A stretch of 64,000 nucleotides of DNA from Gluconobacter potus (GTDB lineage Bacteria; Pseudomonadota; Alphaproteobacteria; Acetobacterales; Acetobacteraceae), in assembly GCF_015244705.1 (NCBI RefSeq), contig NZ_JABCQF010000003.1:124001-188000 (forward strand), in the 5' to 3' direction. Position 1 is the stretch's first letter, and every line of letters begins with the position of its first letter. Under the pieces are notes generated by a model. It did not search any database, was not told where the DNA came from, and saw only the letters and a program-made list of their open reading frames with translations. Made by a program: the position numbers and the translations under genes. This document shows positions 52,664-61,869 of the stretch, one piece after another.

Positions 52664-53041
52664 ATGCGCCTGCCAGCACTTTTCGCCCTCTCCGCCACGG
52701 CCCTGCTCGCCGCTTGCGCCGGCACTCCCGACCCCGGCAAGGATCCGACCGGCTCCTGGGTCGGTGCACTCGTTACGGATCAGGGCACCTGCCCGACCGA
52801 GCATCCCTCGACCCTGCGGATCCGCGGCAAGGAAATCCTCTTTACGCCGGCTGACGGCGCACAGGTCCTGCACGGCACCTACACACCCGGAAGCCAGCAT
52901 TATCATGCCGAACTCGCCATGACGGATATGGACCATCACAACACGGCAGTCGTGTTCAACGGCTACCCGGTCGGACAGGCCATTGGCGGCATTTTCGGCT
53001 CGCCTTCGTGCCGGGCTCATATCACCATGACGCGAAACTGA
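52664..53041 (+). CDS. Small lipoprotein, unknown function
   Basis: The 125-residue product has a type II signal with lipobox LAAC (Cys18). The mature part looks like a small beta-barrel: [17 protein letters not shown] near 27-43, [16 protein letters not shown] near 50, and a C-terminal [13 protein letters not shown]. Two mature cysteines could form a disulfide. AGGAACAAC lies before the ATG. It is divergent from guaA with 75 bases between. Resembles small META/lipocalin-like envelope proteins in pattern only. Confidence 0.7.
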   Translation: MRLPALFALSATALLAACAGTPDPGKDPTGSWVGALVTDQGTCPTEHPSTLRIRGKEILFTPADGAQVLHGTYTPGSQHYHAELAMTDMDHHNTAVVFNGYPVGQAIGGIFGSPSCRAHITMTRN

Positions 53042-53054
53042 AATTTTTTCCAAA

Positions 53055-53094
53055 GCGGGGTTGTCAGGTCAGTTAAGCCTCTGTAAAACCCCGC
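53055..53094. repeat. Inverted repeat before tRNA-Arg
   Basis: GCGGGGTT (53055-53062) and AACCCCGC (53087-53094) are perfect complements with a 24-base spacer, just upstream of the tRNA. It may terminate the lipoprotein transcript without a T-run. Confidence 0.35.
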
Positions 53095-53102
53095 CTCACA
53101 GC

Positions 53103-53179
53103 GCACCCGTAGCTCAACTGGATAGAGCACCAGACTACGAATCTGGGGGTTAGAGGTTCAAGTCCTTTCGGGTGCACCA
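53103..53179 (+). tRNA. tRNA-Arg (anticodon ACG)
   Basis: All arms can be folded: acceptor GCACCCG with CGGGTGC, D-arm from TAGCTCAACTGGATAGAGC, and anticodon stem CCAGA/TCTGG around loop CTACGAA. The anticodon ACG is at 53137-53139 (wobble A becomes inosine). The T-arm contains GGTTCAAGTCC. The 3' CCA (53177-53179) is encoded in DNA. 77 bases in all. Confidence 0.96.
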
Positions 53180-53212
53180 CATTGCCTTTCCCCTTTACAA
53201 GTTAGTGGCGCT

Positions 53213-53647
53213 TCAGTGCCTCACCTGCTCCAGGCAGCGATAGACCTCGTCCCATTCGTATGGCTTGGACAGGAACATCGTGCCGCCCGGCAGCTGTCCC
53301 AGATCCTGAATCCGCGTCCCCGACGTCAGAACCAGTCCGATTTCCGGGCGATGCTCACGGATCAGGCGGGCAAGCGCCACACCGTCCATGTCGCCAGGCA
53401 TGTTCACGTCTGAAAAGATGGTGCCAATATCCGGATTCCGGGCCAGCACCTGAAGCGCCTCGTCGGCATCAGCCGCGAGAGAGGCCTCATAGCCCGCCTC
53501 TTCCAGCATATCCGCCGCGAGAAAGCGCAGAAGCGCCTGATCCTCGACAACGAGAACATGCTTTCTGTTGACCCTTTTGGAGTCCCCACGAAATCCTCCT
53601 TTCGGAGCCGCTCGCGAGGATGTCTCCTTCATGGACATGACATACAT
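53213..53647 (-). CDS. Single-domain response regulator (CheY-like)
   Basis: The 144-residue protein has a ~28-residue charged N-terminal tail and one receiver domain. VLVVEDQALLRFLA (31-44) has the acidic pair, the phosphorylation site is Asp80 (FSDVNMPG), the Thr/Ser switch is in LVLTSGT near 108 and the lysine in FLSKPYEW near 131. There is no output domain, so it should work by protein contact. No histidine kinase is adjacent. The start at 53647 has AAGG about eight bases upstream; a later ATG is three codons downstream. The similarity is to receiver domains of the hybrid/FixJ-like alphaproteobacterial kind. Confidence 0.88.
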   Translation of the reverse strand: MYVMSMKETSSRAAPKGGFRGDSKRVNRKHVLVVEDQALLRFLAADMLEEAGYEASLAADADEALQVLARNPDIGTIFSDVNMPGDMDGVALARLIREHRPEIGLVLTSGTRIQDLGQLPGGTMFLSKPYEWDEVYRCLEQVRH

Positions 53648-53783
53648 GGCAATCACCTTCCGGGATTGAAAAACCTGTAACACCCAATCGGGCGTCCTGC
53701 CCTGTGCAACGTCACGACAGGGCTCATGTTTGCATGTGTGAATTTTTTCTGACGTGCGCCTGATGCATGGGAACCCGAAAAAC

Positions 53784-54479
53784 TCAGTGCGGCAGCGGCG
53801 CGGCAAACCCGCCCCGCCCTTCCGTCGCCAGCACATCGATCCCGACAATTCCCCACTGCCCGTCAGGCTGGCGCACAAACAGTGGACCGCCACTGTCCCC
53901 CCGCGTCGCCGAGCAGTCATGATGGATCAGTCCGTTCAGCGCCAACCCGTTGATCTGACAGGAAATATCGCCATACGGAACCTCAGGCCGGTCCTGCGGA
54001 TATCCAACCAGCATCGCCGCAGCGCCCATCGGCGCCGAACCATACGGAACAAGATCCCCTGACAGCACCACTGGCCGGTCCAGAACCAGCGTGGCCCGAT
54101 CCTCGGATGCGGTGCCGCCTTCGTTCGTAGGATCATATCCGGGGGCAATAACAAATCGTGTCACCTGCGCGTGAAGGCGATACTGCCCCATCGCATAGCC
54201 CATCAGGACATAAACATCCTCAGGCTGGATATAATGCCGGGTCGCAGGCAGCCACAGACAATGCGCCGCCGTCAGCATCACGGTCGGCGCTACGGCAAAT
54301 CCCGTACAGCGCCCACCAAGAGACGTCTGGACGCGCCCAAGGATCCGCCACGGCGCCGTATTCACATCCACGACGCTGCGATGACTGTCTGCACCGAGTC
54401 CCGGCAACGCCAAGGCCGGAGCGGCGATTGCCCCTCCGCCTGACAGACAGACAATCAGCAACGCGGCGGCGCGTTTCAT
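53784..54479 (-). CDS. Secreted trypsin-like serine protease
   Basis: The 231-residue protein has a Sec signal (cleavage near 24) and a chymotrypsin-fold domain with the full catalytic triad. His73 is in LTAAHC, Asp127 in SEDRATLVL and the serine in TRGDSGGPLF near 193. Cysteines at TAAHC and upstream RCTG can form the usual disulfide. It should act in the periplasm or outside; targets are unknown. No PDZ domain, so it is not DegP. It overlaps the upstream cdd gene by four bases, so it is read from the same transcript. Confidence 0.88.
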   Translation of the reverse strand: MKRAAALLIVCLSGGGAIAAPALALPGLGADSHRSVVDVNTAPWRILGRVQTSLGGRCTGFAVAPTVMLTAAHCLWLPATRHYIQPEDVYVLMGYAMGQYRLHAQVTRFVIAPGYDPTNEGGTASEDRATLVLDRPVVLSGDLVPYGSAPMGAAAMLVGYPQDRPEVPYGDISCQINGLALNGLIHHDCSATRGDSGGPLFVRQPDGQWGIVGIDVLATEGRGGFAAPLPH

Positions 54480-54865
54480 CCCAGATGATCCGGCCCGAAC
54501 GCGTCAGGCAGAAGCTCGGCCAACGTCCGGGTCAGGAGCAGATCTCCCGTTGGCGAGATCATATGCACCTGCAGATCCGGCAGACCGAACTCCCGCAGCT
54601 TCTGCCGGCATCCCCCACATGGCGTACATGGCGCATCCCCACCCACGATCACGATTTCCTCGATCCGACGTCCACCGCCCCGCACCATAGCAGCAATCGC
54701 CCCGGCCTCGGCACAGGTCCCAAGCGGATAGGCCGCGTTCTCGACATTACAGCCGGAATGAACCACACCCTCACACCGCAACGCGGCCCCAACCTGAAAG
54801 CGCGAATAGGGTGCGTAAGCACGCGAACGGGCCTCAAGGGCCTCTCGGATCAGTTCCTGTATCAT
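54476..54865 (-). CDS. cdd: Cytidine deaminase
   Basis: Cdd deaminates cytidine and deoxycytidine in pyrimidine salvage. The 129-residue protein (ATG at 54865) is of the short homotetrameric type. The zinc site and catalytic Glu are CAEAGAI near 53 and PCTPCGGC near 81-88. The substrate-binding YAPYSRFQVGAAL is near 16-28. An ATG at 54904 is possible but adds non-family residues. Overlaps the protease gene by four bases. Divergent from lysA, 68 bases. Confidence 0.93.
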   Translation of the reverse strand: MIQELIREALEARSRAYAPYSRFQVGAALRCEGVVHSGCNVENAAYPLGTCAEAGAIAAMVRGGGRRIEEIVIVGGDAPCTPCGGCRQKLREFGLPDLQVHMISPTGDLLLTRTLAELLPDAFGPDHLG

Positions 54866-54933
54866 GCCGACGATATTATCCCCTGCGGGTTCAGCTTGGA
54901 ACATGCTTCCAAGAGCGATACGGTAGCACCATC

Positions 54934-56286
54934 ATGAGTGCACCGCTTCCCTCCGATCCCGCCACCGATCCGTCCTTCTCCGACATGCTGGAAACCCGTC
55001 CCTCGCTGAAGATGGACGCACGGGACGGCCTGCTGTTCGAAGGCGTGCCCCTGCACGTCATCGCAGCCGCCGTCGGCACACCGTGCTGGATCACGGGCGC
55101 CGAAACGCTGCGCCGTCGCGCAAAAGCACTGCGTGCCGCGTTCGAGGCCCGGAACCTGCCGGTCAACATGCATTTCGCCATGAAATCGCAGGACCATCAG
55201 GCCACCCTGACCATCCTGCGCCAGTGCGGCTACGGCGTGGACATCGTCAGCGGCGGCGAAATGCAGCGCGCCCTTCATGCCGGGATTTCACCTTCGGGCA
55301 TCGTGTTCTCTGGCGTCGGCAAATCCGATGCCGAACTACGCGCCGCTATCGAGCACGACATCGCACAAATCAATGTCGAAAGCGTCGAGGAACTCTACCG
55401 TCTGGACGACATCGCCCGCGCCTGTGGCCGCGTTGCCCGCGCCGCCCTGCGCGTCAATCCGGACGTGGACGCCGACACCCATGACAAGATTTCTACCGGC
55501 CGCGCCGGAGACAAGTTCGGCATCGAGCACCGCCGCGCCGTCGCGTTGTATGACGAAGCCGCCAGCCTGAAGAACGTCCGCCTTGTCGGTCTGGCCGTTC
55601 ATCTCGGCAGCCAGATGCTCACAGCCGGTCCTTTCCGCGAAGGCTATAGCAGACTGGCCGACATGGTCCGCGAAATCCGCGCCGCCGGCCACACCGTCGA
55701 AGCCGTGGACTGCGGCGGGGGCCTCGGCATCCGCTATCGGGACGAAATCGCGCCCTCACCCGACATGCTCGCCGGCGTCATCGCCGAGACACTGGGCGAT
55801 CTCGACGTCCGCCTCAGCATCGAACCCGGCCGCTGGCTCTCCGCTCCCACCGGCATCCTGCTGACCCGCGTGATCGAAACCAAGGCCGGCAACCCCGATT
55901 TCGTCGTGCTCGACGCCGCCATGAACGACCTCGCCCGCCCGTCCCTTTATGAATCGTGGCACGGCATCATGCCCGTCGCCCCGAGCGGCCTGACCAATCC
56001 TACGAAACTCTGGGATATCGTCGGCCCGGTCTGCGAAAGCAGCGACATTTTCGCCCGTGATCGCGCCCTGCCTGCGGACACGAAGCGCGGGGACCTGATC
56101 GCCCTGCTCGATACGGGTGCTTACGGTTCGGTCATGAGTTCCAACTATAATTCCCGCCCATTCGCGGCGCAGGTCCTGATCGACAACGGAAAATGGGAGA
56201 TCATCCGCCAGCGCCAGAGCGTTGCGGAACTGATCGCTGCCGAAACCGTTCCGGAATGGCTGACAGCTAAGGACGACCATGGCTGA
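54934..56286 (+). CDS. lysA: Diaminopimelate decarboxylase
   Basis: LysA makes L-lysine from meso-diaminopimelate with PLP. The 450-residue protein has the PLP lysine in FAMKSQDH near 87. Also present are GVDIVSGGEM near 104, HLGSQM near 224, CGGGLGIRY near 262, EPGRWL near 300, and the second-subunit CESSDIFARDR near 368. The first ~35 residues are an extension. In most alphaproteobacteria it follows argH-lptM; here that block is 7 kb upstream. It overlaps the next gene by 8 bases. Confidence 0.95.
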   Translation: MSAPLPSDPATDPSFSDMLETRPSLKMDARDGLLFEGVPLHVIAAAVGTPCWITGAETLRRRAKALRAAFEARNLPVNMHFAMKSQDHQATLTILRQCGYGVDIVSGGEMQRALHAGISPSGIVFSGVGKSDAELRAAIEHDIAQINVESVEELYRLDDIARACGRVARAALRVNPDVDADTHDKISTGRAGDKFGIEHRRAVALYDEAASLKNVRLVGLAVHLGSQMLTAGPFREGYSRLADMVREIRAAGHTVEAVDCGGGLGIRYRDEIAPSPDMLAGVIAETLGDLDVRLSIEPGRWLSAPTGILLTRVIETKAGNPDFVVLDAAMNDLARPSLYESWHGIMPVAPSGLTNPTKLWDIVGPVCESSDIFARDRALPADTKRGDLIALLDTGAYGSVMSSNYNSRPFAAQVLIDNGKWEIIRQRQSVAELIAAETVPEWLTAKDDHG

Positions 56287-58951
56287 GCCAAACCCGGCCC
56301 TCCACTTCAAAACCCTGCGCCGGAAAGCCCAGCGTGTCCTGTGGTGGGAACGCGCCTGGGAGCCCCTGCGCTGGCCCCTGCTGCTGGTCGCGTTCTACGT
56401 TCTCGCCTGCCTTGCGCGTATTCCCCAGTCCCTGCCGGACTGGCTGCATACCCTGCTGGAAGCCGGCGTTCTCGGCACGGCCCTGTGGCTCACCATCACC
56501 GGCCTGCGCCGCGTGCCTCCCGTCAGCATCCCCGTGGCTGACCGCCGGATCGAGCATGATTCCAAACTCGCCTACCAGCCTCTCCTCAGCCTGACCGACC
56601 GACCGGCTTTTGCAGGAAATGGCGAGCAGTCCGCCATCTGGTCCCGTCACGTCGAGCGGGTCACAGCCTCCCTCGGCACGCTCCGCGTTGGCCTCCCCCA
56701 CCCCGAAACCAGCCTGCACGAGCGGCTCGCGCTCATTGCCGTCCCGCTGGCCATCGTAGTTGCGGCAGTTCTCGGCGGCACGCATACGCCCTCACGTCTT
56801 CACGCAGGGCTGATCCCCGGCGTGGATGACGACAGCATTTCGCTTCCCACCCTTCAGGCCTGGATCGACCGCCCGTCCTACGCACCCGGCGCGCCAATTT
56901 TCCTGTCCGCCACGGGCCACAACACGCTGGACGTTCCACAGGGTGCCATTCTGAACGCCACCATCACTGGCGCGCATGGAAAACCCACCCTGCACGGGAT
57001 CGCTACGCCTGAACAGAACAGGCTCGATGCCGAAAGCTGGAACAGCCACGGCACGCTCCAGCAGTCCGGCACCATCAGTATCGTCGTCCGTGGCCGCACG
57101 CTCGGCTCATGGCGCGTTAAAGTTGAACCCGACCTGCCGCCCACCGTCACCTGGGACGGCAAACCCGGCCCGCAGAAAGACGACTGGCGCACCGGCCTGC
57201 CCTGGCACGTTCACCAGACCTATGGCGTCGCCTCGCTCGAAGCCGAGATCAACCTTCCCGGCCTGACCCGGGGCCGCATCCTGCACGTCCCCATCCCGCT
57301 CGACGGACAGCCCAAGGATGCGAAAGGCGTCGCCACGCCGGATCTTTCCTCCGATCCGTTCGCCGGAATGGAAGTCGAAGGTCGCCTGCATACCAAGAGC
57401 GTCTCCGGCCGCGAAAGCCGCAGCGATATCGTCAAATTCCAGATCGCTGCCCGCAAGTTCACCGATCCGCTGGCCCGCGCCCTCGTCGCCCTGCGCCGCC
57501 GCCTCATGCTCGGCCAGCAACGCGCCTCGCAGGCCGCAGCCGAACTGAACCTCCTGACGCAGACGACCGACGAACGCGCCATCCTCGCAGCCCTCGGCCT
57601 TGAGATCGCCTCGCTCCAGAAAGATGCCCCCGACGGTTCCGCGGACCGGGTCCCCGGCGAACTCTGGGCACTGGCGCTTTATCTGGACGACCTGCGTCGC
57701 GACGGCCCCGACATTGCTGATGCCGCAGCCGAAGTCCGCGCCGCCCAGCAGGGCGTGCAGCAGCAGCTCGACCACATGCGCGACCTCGGCGACAAGGGCC
57801 ATACACTTCCCGAACAGGAAGAACTCCAGCGCCGCACGCAGGCTCTCAAGGATGCCCTGAACCGCCGGATGCAGCTCCTGTTCTCACGCGCCGCCCAGAG
57901 CGGCATCGTCATGCCGCAGTCCGGCACCAGCTCGGCTGATCCGTTCTCGGATGAAATGCGCCGTCTCCAGTCCGAAGCCAATCAGGGCCATGGCGACGAA
58001 GCCCTCAAGCGCCTCCAGCAGATGGAAGACATGGCCGAGCGCATGCGTCAGGCCAGCCCCGAGGATCTCAAGGCGCTTGCCGAGCAGATGAAGGCACAGG
58101 CTGAAGCCCGTGCCCAGCGTGCGGCCCTGCATGATCTCGTCCACCGCGAAACCACCCTGCTCGACCACACGCAGTCCCGTCTCTCGGCAGCTCAAAAGGC
58201 TGCGGCTCCGCCCGATGACGGCAGCCGCCCGGATGTCAGCCAGATGTCCACGGCCGATCTGCTCCGTCAGCTCGGCATGCAGCCCCCGCCCGGCATGGAG
58301 CAGCCTGCCGACGCCAAACCGCCCACTCCGGTCGATCCCGCCACGGTCGCCGCGCAGTCCGACGGACGCCGCGCGGACCATGCCCTGCAACGCGCGCTAC
58401 AGCGCGTGAACGACATCCTGAGCCACCGCGTCAAGGACCTGACCGGCAAACCCGCCACAGCCTTCGACAAGGCGAAAACGGACATGCAGACCGCGCGCGA
58501 AGCCCTCGCGGACCGCAAGGATGCCGAGGCCCAGACTGCCGAACAGAAAGTTCTCGCCGATCTGTCCGAAGCCGGAAAGCAGATGCGCCAGAACCAGAAA
58601 TCCGGCGGATCAGGCAAGGGTCAGGGCGGCAGCCTGAGCTTCATCCCGTCCGGCGGCACAGGAGGTTCCGGCAAACCCCAGCATGGCGCGAAAGGCCAGC
58701 AGGGCGATGACGGCGACCAGCCTCAGGCCGGTGACGAAGACGGGGAGGATGACGATCAGAAGGATCAGGATCCGCTGGGCCGCAAACTGGGCGAAGGCGA
58801 CAAGGGCAAGGATTCCGACGCCCATATCCCGGACAAGAGCGCCCGGGACCGCGCCCGCGACATCGAGCGCGAACTCCGCCGCCGCGCCTCGGACCGCACC
58901 CGCCCGCAAAGCGAACTGGACTATCTGGAACGGCTCCTCAAATCATTCTGA
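56279..58951 (+). CDS. Large TIGR02302/DUF4175-type membrane protein
   Basis: An 890-residue protein with hydrophobic segments near 35-55, 62-80 and 150-170. A periplasmic-type beta region follows (about 180-370), then long helical, Gln/Glu/Ala-rich stretches (about 380-750, coiled-coil-like). It ends with a low-complexity Gly/Gln/Asp tail (about 755-850) and a basic end. It matches the TIGR02302 family, large alphaproteobacterial proteins of unknown function encoded next to lysA. Location is the inner membrane with a large outside part. Ends at a strong terminator. Confidence 0.85.
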   Translation: MAEPNPALHFKTLRRKAQRVLWWERAWEPLRWPLLLVAFYVLACLARIPQSLPDWLHTLLEAGVLGTALWLTITGLRRVPPVSIPVADRRIEHDSKLAYQPLLSLTDRPAFAGNGEQSAIWSRHVERVTASLGTLRVGLPHPETSLHERLALIAVPLAIVVAAVLGGTHTPSRLHAGLIPGVDDDSISLPTLQAWIDRPSYAPGAPIFLSATGHNTLDVPQGAILNATITGAHGKPTLHGIATPEQNRLDAESWNSHGTLQQSGTISIVVRGRTLGSWRVKVEPDLPPTVTWDGKPGPQKDDWRTGLPWHVHQTYGVASLEAEINLPGLTRGRILHVPIPLDGQPKDAKGVATPDLSSDPFAGMEVEGRLHTKSVSGRESRSDIVKFQIAARKFTDPLARALVALRRRLMLGQQRASQAAAELNLLTQTTDERAILAALGLEIASLQKDAPDGSADRVPGELWALALYLDDLRRDGPDIADAAAEVRAAQQGVQQQLDHMRDLGDKGHTLPEQEELQRRTQALKDALNRRMQLLFSRAAQSGIVMPQSGTSSADPFSDEMRRLQSEANQGHGDEALKRLQQMEDMAERMRQASPEDLKALAEQMKAQAEARAQRAALHDLVHRETTLLDHTQSRLSAAQKAAAPPDDGSRPDVSQMSTADLLRQLGMQPPPGMEQPADAKPPTPVDPATVAAQSDGRRADHALQRALQRVNDILSHRVKDLTGKPATAFDKAKTDMQTAREALADRKDAEAQTAEQKVLADLSEAGKQMRQNQKSGGSGKGQGGSLSFIPSGGTGGSGKPQHGAKGQQGDDGDQPQAGDEDGEDDDQKDQDPLGRKLGEGDKGKDSDAHIPDKSARDRARDIERELRRRASDRTRPQSELDYLERLLKSF

Positions 58952-58952
58952 C

Positions 58953-58990
58953 AAAAAAAGCCCGGCGCCGTCATGGCACCGGGCTTTTTC
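58953..58990. terminator. Bidirectional intrinsic terminator
   Basis: AAAAAGCCCGG-GCC and GGC-CCGGGCTTTTT (with a small imperfect centre) flank a short loop, with A-run before and T-run after. It ends both the large membrane-protein gene and the convergent gene at 59002. Confidence 0.88.
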
Positions 58991-59001
58991 AGATCCAGTC
59001 C

Positions 59002-59907
59002 TTAATGGACATAAGCGGTTCTTTCACGACCCCGCTGCCCCGTCCGGGCCGCCTCCTCAATCTGAGCCGCCCCTGGCAAAACGCCGTGCATCAGCATCTT
59101 CCAGTTGGGATCGGCGACCAAAATCGCACATAAATCACTCCAGTAGAGCAATGAATCAAAATGCGAATTGGTACTGTTATGAAGCAGTGACAGCGCCTGA
59201 TCGGCTTGACCCTTGAAGATCAGGTCAAGCATGATCTGCGTCGTTGTGGGCAGGCCCTGCCCGGGGCGATTATGCCGGGTTTCCCACATAAATGCTCCGG
59301 TTTCATTTCCGATGGATGCTCCCTCGAACTCCAGGGAGACAAAGGACAGGGCATTCTGCTTCAACCGCTCCGCATCCAGCGCGAATGTTCCATTGCGCCA
59401 GATCACGGGCACCGGTGTCGACACGCTGTCGGAATCGGATGCGCCGAAGGGCCTCAGCACGGGAATCGACAGTCGGAAACCGAACGGCCCGGTCACAGGT
59501 GGGGCCTGGGACGGGTATTCAGGCTGGCGGCAGTCGCCGATTTTCTGGAAATGCGGCAGTTGTGCAAAACGCAGCGCGATATAGTCGCCGCACCGTTCTA
59601 CCCCGCCTGTGCCAGCGTAAAACAGGAGGTCCGGCGCTTCCCCTGGTTTCGGTCCCGTCCGCTGCCAGAGCGTCGCGACAGATCCGGGCGGTCCGTCGAT
59701 ATTTTCAGAAACCGGGGCGCCCTTGCCCGTCCAGATGAGACAGAACGACTGCGGCTCTGCGCTCTGAACCTGACAGGCCCGCGCCTCTACATGCCCTTCA
59801 GGCCCGGACCACAGAACCCGGGCCTTCCCGGCAGGCGTGGAACCGGCAGACGCCGCCCCGCCCCAGATCCCGACAAGAAGAAGAGCAAGAGCTGAGCGCG
59901 CGCGCAT
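59002..59907 (-). CDS. Secreted 301-residue protein, unknown function
   Basis: A signal peptide (hydrophobic 6-20, cleavage near ASAG) precedes a mature protein of ~280 residues with several cysteines (about 44, 56, 107, 125) and a beta-rich first half. The second half includes QALSLLHNSTNSHFDSLLYWSDLCAILV, which looks helical. No family recognised. It lies 31 bases downstream of the HAD phosphatase gene in the same direction, perhaps the last gene of the unit MFS-phosphatase-unknown. Confidence 0.65.
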   Translation of the reverse strand: MRARSALALLLVGIWGGAASAGSTPAGKARVLWSGPEGHVEARACQVQSAEPQSFCLIWTGKGAPVSENIDGPPGSVATLWQRTGPKPGEAPDLLFYAGTGGVERCGDYIALRFAQLPHFQKIGDCRQPEYPSQAPPVTGPFGFRLSIPVLRPFGASDSDSVSTPVPVIWRNGTFALDAERLKQNALSFVSLEFEGASIGNETGAFMWETRHNRPGQGLPTTTQIMLDLIFKGQADQALSLLHNSTNSHFDSLLYWSDLCAILVADPNWKMLMHGVLPGAAQIEEAARTGQRGRERTAYVH

Positions 59908-59938
59908 ACCGGATTCCGTTTCTGAAAATTACATAACG

Positions 59939-60625
59939 TTACGGAATACGATAGAACGGATTGGGCAGAAGAAAACCCTTTTTCGCATAGCCCCCGCTCA
60001 GATCGGACGGCTGGTCCCCGAGGCTTGCAATGATCATATAGCCCTTGCGCTCAATCCGCTCGCGCGTCGGCGTCTTGTACAGCGCTGCATAACCATGAGA
60101 CGTCATCGGCCGCAGATACAGCCCGTCCCAGTGCCGGATTCCCGCCAGATGCAGGTTCCGCTCCGTGGCCTCGCGCTCGTCCTCATGCCGCCCCGTCACG
60201 AAAAATACCGCGACATGATGGGCCTGCGCATCCTCGATCAGCGCCCGCGTGGACGCAAAAGCGGGAGCCCGCCCGCTCTTCTCCCAGGCATCCGCGCCGC
60301 ACGGCCCTTTGGGCAACGCATCGCACGGACCAGCCGCGATATATCCGAAATCATTGGCCCGGATCTCGTCCCAGTTGGACAGCGTCGTCTCGTCGATATC
60401 GAGCACGATAGCCGGGCGACGCGTCTTCGACGCAGTCTCGTCAATCCACTGACGGGCCTGTGCCACAACGACATCGAAATCATGCTGATAGTCGCCACTG
60501 TCGTGATAGGCGCTGGCGGCCAGAATGGCATCGCCCACATTCGCGGGCTGTGCGGCCATGGCAGCCAGAGGCGACATGGCGCCACCGACAAACAGGCTGG
60601 TGGCGAGCAGGAGAGAACGGATCAT
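59939..60625 (-). CDS. HAD-superfamily (class IIIB) acid phosphatase, secreted
   Basis: The 228-residue protein has a Sec signal (cleavage near AMAA, 25) and a class IIIB HAD domain. The nucleophile and general acid are Asp76 and Asp78 in VLDIDETTLSNWDE; motif II is FVTGRHE near 142 and a late GDQPSDL near 207. Such enzymes release phosphate from nucleotides or sugar phosphates in the periplasm. Related plant vegetative-storage-type and e(P4) enzymes share the motif. The start overlaps the MFS gene stop by four bases. Confidence 0.87.
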   Translation of the reverse strand: MIRSLLLATSLFVGGAMSPLAAMAAQPANVGDAILAASAYHDSGDYQHDFDVVVAQARQWIDETASKTRRPAIVLDIDETTLSNWDEIRANDFGYIAAGPCDALPKGPCGADAWEKSGRAPAFASTRALIEDAQAHHVAVFFVTGRHEDEREATERNLHLAGIRHWDGLYLRPMTSHGYAALYKTPTRERIERKGYMIIASLGDQPSDLSGGYAKKGFLLPNPFYRIP

Positions 60626-61788
60626 GGAGGAGCCACCTTTCGTGACAGAAGAACAAGACCGACCCCGACCAGGGCCAGAGCCGTTCCGATAACGGAAACA
60701 CCGCTGTAACCCAACCCCATGGACAGCGCGATCCCTCCCAAAGCCGCGCCAATGGCGTTTCCGAGATTGAACGCCCCGATATTCATGGACGACGCCAGAG
60801 CCGGCGCATCATGCGCGGCCTGCATCACCCGCATCTGAAGCGCGGGCATCAGCGAAAACGTGGAGGCCCCCCACAGAAGCGACGCAAACAGCGCGCCCGG
60901 CACGGTCTGCGCCATCCATGGGAAAATCAGCATGATGGCGCCAAGAATGGGGAAAAAGACCAGCAGGCTTCCGTCCAGCGAACGGTCCGCACTCCGTCCA
61001 CCCACGGCATTGCCGATGGAGAAACCGACCCCCGTCAGCATGAGCGCCACGGTAATGACCGTCGGGCTCGCATGGGTGATGTGCTCAAGGATCAGCGCGA
61101 TATAGGTGTAGAGGACGAACATGGCCCCTGCCCCGATCGCGGTCGTCAGCAGCGCCAGAAGCACATTGCCCTTCACGAGCACCCGCAGCTCCCGTCCGAC
61201 TTCCGGCGCCGGACCAACCTCACGGGCCGGCAACGCAAGCTGTACCGCCAGCATGGTCACGAGCCCCAGCGTCGCCGTTATGCCAAAGGCACTGTGCCAG
61301 CCGAAATTCAGCCCCAGCCAGGTTGCCGCCGGAACACCAATGATATTGGCGATCGTCAGCCCCATAAACATGGACGCCACCGCACTCGCCCGCCGGGAAG
61401 GCGCCACCGACAGCGACGCCTCGACCGCACCGAGCCCGAAAAACGCCCCATGCGCCAGACTGGTCAGAACACGGGCCGCAAACAACAGTTCATAGCTGTT
61501 GGAAACGGCGGAGAGCAGGTTCCCCGCCACATACAGCCCCATCAGCAGGATCAGGGCCAGCTTGCGTCGGAACCGCGCCATCAGGAGCGTAATGACGGGC
61601 GCGCCGATCATCACGCCCATCGCATAGGCCGTCACCAGGCCGCCGGCCTTGGGGACGCTGACCTGAAGACCATGGGCGATGACGGGCAGAAGGCCCATCG
61701 GGGTAAATTCTGTCGTGCCGATGGCAAAAGCGCCAACGGCGAGCGACAGCAGGGGCCAGTTTGGTGGCGATTTCGCTGCCAGTTTCAA
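60622..61788 (-). CDS. MFS transporter (DHA1/AraJ-type)
   Basis: A 12-segment permease of 388 residues from a TTG at 61788, six bases after GGAGACC. Longer in-frame readings would cover the palindrome at 61813-61830. Motifs: TEFTPMGLLPVIAHGL near 30 (typical of AraJ/YdhP-type proteins), ARFRRKLALIL (motif A) near 73, and LTSLAHGAFFGLGAVEAS near 108. It probably exports a sugar or drug; the substrate is not decidable. Overlaps the phosphatase gene by four bases. Confidence 0.82.
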   Translation of the reverse strand: MKLAAKSPPNWPLLSLAVGAFAIGTTEFTPMGLLPVIAHGLQVSVPKAGGLVTAYAMGVMIGAPVITLLMARFRRKLALILLMGLYVAGNLLSAVSNSYELLFAARVLTSLAHGAFFGLGAVEASLSVAPSRRASAVASMFMGLTIANIIGVPAATWLGLNFGWHSAFGITATLGLVTMLAVQLALPAREVGPAPEVGRELRVLVKGNVLLALLTTAIGAGAMFVLYTYIALILEHITHASPTVITVALMLTGVGFSIGNAVGGRSADRSLDGSLLVFFPILGAIMLIFPWMAQTVPGALFASLLWGASTFSLMPALQMRVMQAAHDAPALASSMNIGAFNLGNAIGAALGGIALSMGLGYSGVSVIGTALALVGVGLVLLSRKVAPP

Positions 61789-61812
61789 GACCGGTCTCCA
61801 GGACTGCAGATT

Positions 61813-61830
61813 GTTCGAGATTGATCGAAC
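61813..61830 (-). promoter_or_regulatory. Palindrome upstream of the MFS/phosphatase operon
   Basis: GTTCGA and TCGAAC flank a six-base GATTGA centre, a perfect 6+6 inverted repeat 24 bases upstream of the TTG start. It fits an operator for a dimeric repressor (for example TetR- or HxlR-like). No regulator gene is adjacent. Confidence 0.4.
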
Positions 61831-61869
61831 CCTGCCATACCCGGAATGCCGGAACAACCAAAAGTTGTT

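Noticed and set aside
53103-53213. Integration site at the tRNA-Arg 3' end
   Set aside because: I see no integrase gene and no duplicated tRNA 3' end in the window.
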